Assembly: GCA_000507305.1 (NCBI GenBank)
Contig: DF239033.1
Coordinates: 124,001 to 188,000 of the forward strand
Source of the DNA: Breviolum minutum Mf 1.05b.01
Taxonomy: Eukaryota > Sar > Dinophyceae > Suessiales > Symbiodiniaceae
Reading direction: 5' to 3'
DNA length: 64,000 nucleotides
How positions within the stretch are numbered: position 1 is the first letter of the stretch; each line of letters opens with the position of its first letter. This document shows, piece after piece, positions 59,553 to 64,000 of the stretch. The notes under the pieces were generated by a model. The model did no database searches. It was not told the origin of the DNA and saw only the letters and a program-made list of their open reading frames with translations. The position numbers and the translations under genes are program-made.

Positions 59553-60035
59553 AACAGATATTTTGGGAACATTGTTCTGCGATGTTCTTCCTCATCGGGT
59601 TCTATCGGAGGAACCTGCTAAGTCCATCAAAACCCAGCCTGGAGAGGAGAGTGATGGAGAGGGAAACTTGAGCTGGGGTGCTGGGCATGGCCGGAAAAGT
59701 CTTGCCTATTGGCGACGATGTTGCTCTAAGAGTGGGAGGTAGTTCCATGGCATCCATGGCTATCATATGAGTATGAGAATCCGTATGAGATAATGAGATA
59801 GTATGAGTATGCATGAGTGATAATGAATACATAATAAATCATCATAATACATTTGAATACAGTATATTTGAGTATCATTAAATTCCTAATCTATAGTACA
59901 TTCAACAGAGATTTTAGGAACATTGTTCTCATAGTCTTCCTATGTCTTCCTCATTGGGCTCTGTCGAAGGACCCCCCTGTGCCCATCAAAGCCATGCCTG
60001 CAGACGAGAGGGTAACTTGAGCTGGGAATGGCCGG
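59553..60035 (+). repeat. Diverged direct duplication (59553-59697 and 59913-60035)
   Basis: Both segments share the order GGAACATTGTTCT, TCTTCCTCAT(C/T)GGG, a TC(T/G)AT/GTCG(G/A)AGGA stretch, CCATCAAA, GAGAG and AACTTGAGCTGGG ... GGCCGGAAAA. They are about 360 bases apart and moderately diverged. Confidence 0.7.
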
Positions 60036-60093
60036 AAAACCCGGGGACATGAAGGAAAGGAAGGCGATCTCCTTCAAAATATTTCAAAATACT

Positions 60094-60480
60094 GTTCATT
60101 TTTCTTGAATGTTCCTGGTGGTTCATATTCTGTAGAGCTCATAAGGGACATGGGTGCTGGGTGCCTGATTCTGTACCTAGAAAACCCCGAAGATATTCCA
60201 AGGTCCAATTGAATTTTCATGATGGATTTTTCTTGAATGTTCCTGGTGGTTCATATTCTGTAGAGCTCATAAGCGACATGGGTATTGGGTGCCTGATTCT
60301 GTACCTAGAAAACCCCGAAGATATTCCAAGGTCCAATTGAATTTTCATGATGGATTTTTCTTGAATGTTCCTGGTGGTTCATATTCTGTAGAGCTCATAG
60401 GGGACATGGGTGCTGGGTGCCTGATTCTGTACCTAGAAAACCCCCAAGGTCCTTAGGGTATCCCAAGGTCATCCAAGGTC
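60094..60480 (+). repeat. 128-bp tandem repeat, three copies
   Basis: Anchors TCTTGAATG at 60103, 60231 and 60359 give an exact 128-base period. Each unit contains CATATTCTGTAGAGCTCATA and, about 40 bases later, CTGATTCTGTACCTAGAAAA. The third copy runs on into the longer 328-base unit. Confidence 0.95.
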
Positions 60481-61004
60481 CAATTGGAATTTTGAAGAGG
60501 ATATTATCTCTGGGTTCCATGTTCATTTTTGACCCAGGGTAATGCTTCATTTGTGGGATGTATACCCATTGGATCCCATTGGAGGGCAAAAGGGATCAAA
60601 AGGGTACAGGGATGTTACAAGGCAAAACCATAAAAAACATCAATTTGAAACTTACACATCAACTACCAAATTGTTCNATGGATTTTTCTTGAATGTTCCT
60701 GGTGGTTCATATTCTGTAGAGCTCATAAGGGACATGGGTGCTGGGTGCCTGATTCTGTACCTCAAAAACCCCCAACGTCCTTAGGGTATCCCAAGGTCAT
60801 CCAAGGTCCAATTGGAATTTCCAAGAGGATATTATCTCTGGCTTCCATGTTCATTTTTGACCCAGGGTAATGCTTCATTTGTGGGATGTATACCCATTGG
60901 ATCCCATTGGAGGGCAAAAGGGATCAAAAGGGTACAGGGATGTTACAAGGCAAAACCATAAAAAACATCAATTTGAAACTTACACATCAACTCCCAAATT
61001 GTTC
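60349..61004 (+). repeat. 328-bp tandem duplication with an N at the junction
   Basis: The long unit (short unit plus about 200 bases with TTTGTGGGATGTATACCCAT and GGATCCCATTGGAGG) occurs twice: 60349-60676 and 60678-61004, almost identical. The undetermined base at 60677 falls exactly between them, so the copy number may be an assembly product. Confidence 0.85.
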
Positions 61005-61265
61005 TGAATTTTCTGAGTTTCTAAGATTCTGGTTGTGAAATTAAATGATGCACTTCCAACATAAAAAGCCACCCAAGAAAACTCCCATTGGTTCCCTTGA
61101 TAAGGCATGATGAGGCCAATTGAGGCCATATAAAGCCTTTTGTGGTCTTTTTGTGGCCATGTAGAATGGCTGGTTGGTAGATGGGGTGTTACATAAAGAA
61201 TTTGAACCCAAAAGATTCCATAGTTTTTTCATTCAAATGTCACTTGAACACGGTGACATGCCAAT

Positions 61266-61540
61266 ATACATTTTCCTTTCCAGGATTTGGTGGCTTTTCT
61301 TGTTTCAATTTTATTTTTCTGTGATTTTGCTACCTTTTCTCATTTGAATATGATAGTGCTGTGACTTTGCTACCTTTTCTTGTTTCAATTTTATTTTCTG
61401 TGATTTTGCTACCTTTTCTCATTTGAATATGATAGTGCTGTGACTTTGCTACCTTTTCTTGTTTCAATATTATATTTTTGTGATTTTGCTACCTTTTCTT
61501 GTTTCAATATTATATTTTTGTGATTTTGCTACCTATTTCT
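61266..61540 (+). repeat. AT-rich minisatellite (TTTTGCTACCTTTTCTTG units)
   Basis: Seven or so units of 36-40 bases, each with GTGA(C/T)TTTGCTACC followed by TTTTCT(T/C)(G/A)TTTCAAT or ATTTGAATATGATAG. Two unit types alternate at first, then one type repeats. Confidence 0.9.
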
Positions 61541-62016
61541 TTTTGGGATTATATATATATTGTAGAAAAGGTAGCAAAATGTTTGATATGATATGATTTT
61601 GGCTCAATTTTTTGCTCAATTTTTGGACGGTGGGGTTTTCGTTTAAGCAGGGATTTGACGCTTGACCGCTTGACCTCCAATTCTGTTTACCAAACCTTGA
61701 AGAGTTTGCAGCGAGGCGAGGGCTGAGGTATTGCGCGAGCCCGAGGAAGTGTGCTCCTTCGGCGCCATCAAGGGGAGAGACAGGTTGAGCGGGTATGTGT
61801 GGAGCTCGAGCCGTGGAGCGGTCTGTGTTCAGCGCCAGTGGAGACCCGATGGGGGACACAACAGTTGCTTTCCGCTGAATATTTTTTGCATGTGAGGAGG
61901 TGCTCCAGGAGGTGAATGCTACACAGAGACTCCACAAGGAGAAGCAGATGCTAGATCAAAAGGTGAATGCTAAAAGCAGACTCTAAATTATTTCCTAAAA
62001 AAAACAATGAGTTGGC

Positions 62017-62055
62017 AGCTGACTCGCTTAGGAGCAGCGCTCCTAAGCAAGTCAG
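62017..62055. repeat. 39-base near-perfect palindrome (hairpin 1)
   Basis: GCTGACT-C-GCTTAGGAGC, a three-base loop AGC, then GCTCCTAAGC-A-AGTCAGC. Seventeen paired positions with a single C/A mismatch. Confidence 0.95.
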
Positions 62056-62110
62056 CCTGCATGTCGGCAAGTCAGAGCTGCTAAAGAAAGGCAGACTCGC
62101 TCGGGAAAAT

Positions 62111-62149
62111 CCTGACTCGCTTAAGAGCAGCGCTCTTAAGCAAGTCAGG
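62111..62149. repeat. 39-base near-perfect palindrome (hairpin 2)
   Basis: CCTGACT-C-GCTTAAGAGC, loop AGC, then GCTCTTAAGC-A-AGTCAGG. Same architecture as hairpin 1, 94 bases away; both differences (outer G:C to C:G, inner G:C to A:T) are changed on both arms. Confidence 0.95.
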
Positions 62150-62242
62150 TGGTTTTTGAATGTTTTTGAGAAGTGATGGACAACCGTATGCAGCGAGGCG
62201 CTAGCGTGCAGGGCAAGCTAGGTCAGAGCGAAGCGAACCTTT

Positions 62243-62479
62243 TTGCCAAGTAATTGGCAAAGGATCTCGGGATGCCAATTGGCCAGGCGCGGAAACTTGT
62301 CTGGCACTTGCATGGCAGCATGGCCGGCAGATGAGAATTTCTTTGGAAATTCTGACGCTGCAGAACATGAAGAGTTCGCAGAAGAGAATTTCTTTGGAAA
62401 TTCTGACGCTGCAGAAAATGAAGAGTTCGCAGAAGAGAATTTCTTTGGAAATTCTGACGCTGCAGAAAATGACATCTAA
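62243..62479 (+). CDS. Open frame with a 17-residue acidic repeat
   Basis: Open to the TAA at 62477-62479. The C-terminal part is three tandem copies of a 17-residue unit, ENFFGNSDAAE(H/N)EEFAE, encoded by 51-base DNA repeats. The first part (LARRGNLSGTCMAAWPAD) is unrelated. No ATG context, signal peptide or domain is convincing. All three minus-strand frames are also open across the repeat, as expected when a period is a multiple of three, so real coding status is uncertain. Confidence 0.35.
   Translation: MPSNWQRISGCQLARRGNLSGTCMAAWPADENFFGNSDAAEHEEFAEENFFGNSDAAENEEFAEENFFGNSDAAENDI
62333..62476 (+). repeat. 51-bp tandem repeat, almost three copies
   Basis: Units start at 62333, 62384 and 62435 (GAGAATTTC...). 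Only one base differs between unit 1 and unit 2 (CAGAACATG versus CAGAAAATG). Every unit contains the perfect stem-loop GAATTTC-TTTG-GAAATTC. Confidence 0.95.
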
Positions 62480-62547
62480 GCATTGTGATGTCAGACAGGA
62501 GCGCCACCTCCGCCGCCCCACCTCCGCACCCACCTCCGCGTTGTAGG

Positions 62548-62742
62548 TTTTTCTTGTTATTCTTTGTTTGCTTTGGTTGCTTTTCTTTTCTTCTTATTCT
62601 TGCTTGCTTTTCTTTTCTTCTTATTCTTGCTGGCTTTTCTTTTCCTTCTTATTCTTGCTGGCTTTTCTTTTCCTTCTTATTCTTGCTTGCTTTTCTTATC
62701 TTGTTTTTCTAGCTTGCTTTTCTTTTCTTGTTTTTCTTTGGG
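62548..62742 (+). repeat. Pyrimidine-rich minisatellite before an exon
   Basis: About seven units of 27-28 bases such as TGCTTGCTTTTCTTTTC plus TTCTTATTCT. The run ends nine bases before the AG acceptor at 62749-62750, so it serves, or mimics, a very long polypyrimidine tract. Confidence 0.9.
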
Positions 62743-62750
62743 CTGAGAAG

Positions 62751-64000
62751 AGCGAAAGGTTGAAGTTTGAGCTTGCCTTGCGTTTCTGGACAATTGGGTA
62801 CACGAACCATTCGGTTCAGGAGTCCAAAGCCAGATTCTTCTTTGATAGGTTTTGGGTCAATGGAGAAATCCGGGAAAGCTTTGCACAGGTGTACAGAAAA
62901 TCGACGCGATAGCTTTCGCCTACCTTCGGTGGAATAAACATCAATGTTGCTGATTCGAACCCGGTTCTTGATTGGCACCTGATTCATGTATGTTCTAAAA
63001 AGGCATTCCAATGATCATCTCAGGTGAAAACGCGTTGCGTGAGCGGGGGTGGAACTGTGCGGAATGGACGGAGGGCATGCGTGTAGGTGTCGGAGGCGCG
63101 GTTTTGGACTTCGTTTTGAAGGAATGATTCGGCAAGCGGTATGTCCTCAGTGGGGGAATCGTGCGCCCTTCACGGAGACACCGCAGCTGAATCGCTTGCG
63201 CAGGAGCATGGCCAGCTGCGCGCCGCGGTCCGTGAATATCCGGACTCTGGGATGCGACCGTGGAATTTTGCTATTCTCATGAGGCACGCAGCAAGTTCTG
63301 GAACACGACCCGCGCCACTATTGACATCCTTCGTGCGATGCAATAGGGGAAATGCTTGGCCGCAGCTCAGCAGGAGTCTCTCGCGTCCAGGAGCCCAGCA
63401 ACATTGGCGTCATACCGGCAGGTATGTGTGCCAGTGCCCATGTGCTGCTTATTGTTAAACATCAATGTTGCTGATTCGAACCCAGTTCTTGATTGGCACC
63501 TGATTCATGTATGTTCTAAGTGTTGTTCTTGGCAAAAAGGCACTCCAATGGAGGAGGCGATAAGAGCCTTGTGAATTTTTCTGCTGTGGAGAAGGTGCCG
63601 CCATTTGTTGCCAGGTTTGGCTTCTGCCGGTCGCCGCGTCAACTTCCACGGTCTGCATGGCTGGTAGCTCAGACCTGCCAAGTGCATGCTTCCGGCAGGC
63701 ACCGACCTCCGTTAGTTGGCAGCTGGGATGCGTGGGTGTGGTGCAGCTTGGAGCATCAGGCCCATGCGCTAGAAGCAGCACCAAGTGGAGTGGTGCATGT
63801 CGCCAGCAGACTTCTGACCACTGATGAGGCAATTCTCTTTCAAGTTGCCTGGCAACTTTGTAGTGGAGAGAAGTGGTGGCGCCTCAACCGGTTCCTGGCG
63901 GGTCCTGCTGGAAACCTTCCTGCTGCTCCGGGTTCCTTGGAGCATCAGGCGCTGGAAAAGCCGGAGGTCTTCGGCCTGAGAGTGGCCAAGGGACCTCGGC
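62751..64000 (+). CDS. Unrecognised multi-exon gene, runs off the window
   Basis: Exon 62751-62888 is phase 0 with donor GTGTAC (LKFELALRFWTIGYTNHSV, RFWVNGEIRESFAQ). Then about 63024-63127 (ALRERGWNCAEWTEGMRVGV, VGGAVLDFVLKE), about 63153-63260 (AAESLAQEHGQLRAAVRE), about 63350-63420 (AAAQQESLASRSPATLAS, donor GTATGT) and a stop-free frame from 63520 to the window end (160 codons; VVHVASRLLTTDEAILFQVA, CSGEKWWRLNRFLAGP). This region is clearly richer in GC than 50-61 kb. No domain is recognised. The last frame repeats a short SLEHQA motif twice. The parts may belong to one gene; the 3' end is outside the window. Confidence 0.45.
62936..63519 (+). repeat. 63-bp direct repeat pair (62936-62998 and 63457-63519)
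   Basis: Two almost identical 63-base copies starting AAACATCAATGTTGCTGATT and ending TGTATGTTCTAA, 521 bases apart, differing at one clear base (CCCGGTTC versus CCCAGTTC). The minus strand of the copies contains GGGTTCGAATC, close to the tRNA B-box consensus. Confidence 0.9.

Noticed and set aside
61266-61540. CRISPR-like array
   Set aside because: The repeats are contiguous, AT-rich and variable without unique spacers; it is a minisatellite, and the window is eukaryotic.
61606-61617. ATTTTGGCTCAA, twelve bases of the spliced leader
   Set aside because: Sits in low-complexity AT-rich DNA with TTTTGCTCAATTTTTGG next to it; no clear gene start follows. Too weak alone.
62936-62998. tRNA gene on the minus strand
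   Set aside because: A B-box-like GGGTTCGAATC is present, but no A-box, acceptor stem or anticodon arm can be drawn around it.

Overview
This window reads as nuclear DNA of a dinoflagellate, most like a symbiotic or coral-reef type (Symbiodiniaceae-like; inferred without any search). Evidence: intron-dense genes made of short exons; introns that end in AG but start with GT, GC or GA; every exon I can support is on the + strand over 64 kb (one unidirectional gene array); a remnant of the dinoflagellate spliced leader upstream of an intronless gene; a plastid-targeting leader with the dinoflagellate-type FVAP motif; and families typical of these algae (CIA30 domain, helicase with HA repeats, OPR/HPR-like helical repeats, a GPPCS-motif protein).

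Layout. 1-1533: 3' part of an unrecognised gene. 1.8-4.76 kb: TPR co-chaperone-like gene. 5.49-7.5 kb: DnaJ-domain gene. 8.3-12.3 kb: exon series of an unrecognised protein with a 265-bp trinucleotide satellite in an intron. 13.4-22.1 kb: long run of exons coding helical repeats like organellar OPR/HPR RNA-binding proteins, with a single-exon PDZ-like gene (16465-16905) lying between its exons. 22.3-24.2 kb: WD40-like fragment and other exons. 24.4-25.7 kb: exons resembling an FAD oxidoreductase. 25931-28267: CIA30-domain gene, almost completely resolved. 28.5-30.3 kb: unrecognised exons. 31171-31575: intronless plastid-targeted gene with a relict spliced leader. 32-35 kb: scattered exons. 35841-39829: secreted or plastid-routed SF2 helicase with helicase-associated repeats. 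40.3-42.9 kb: SAM methyltransferase. 43.7-50.1 kb: sparse exons, one elongase-like. 50.1-61.6 kb: AT-rich, repeat-rich block with large inverted repeats, a recurring ATTCTGTAC-type motif, tandem arrays, one single-exon ORF (54607-55161) and a GPPCS-motif gene (about 56.8-58.8 kb). 61.9-64.0 kb: paired palindromes, an in-frame 51-bp coding repeat, a pyrimidine-rich array and exons of a gene that runs off the window.

The genes share no pathway. Several look chaperone-, organelle- or plastid-related (TPR and DnaJ proteins, CIA30, helical-repeat RNA-binding type, leader-bearing helicase, FVAP protein), but co-regulation cannot be seen. No bacterial-type operon, promoter, rRNA, tRNA or CRISPR array was recognised. 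Exon borders are hand-made; those described as resolved are supported by reading-frame continuity plus family-motif continuity.
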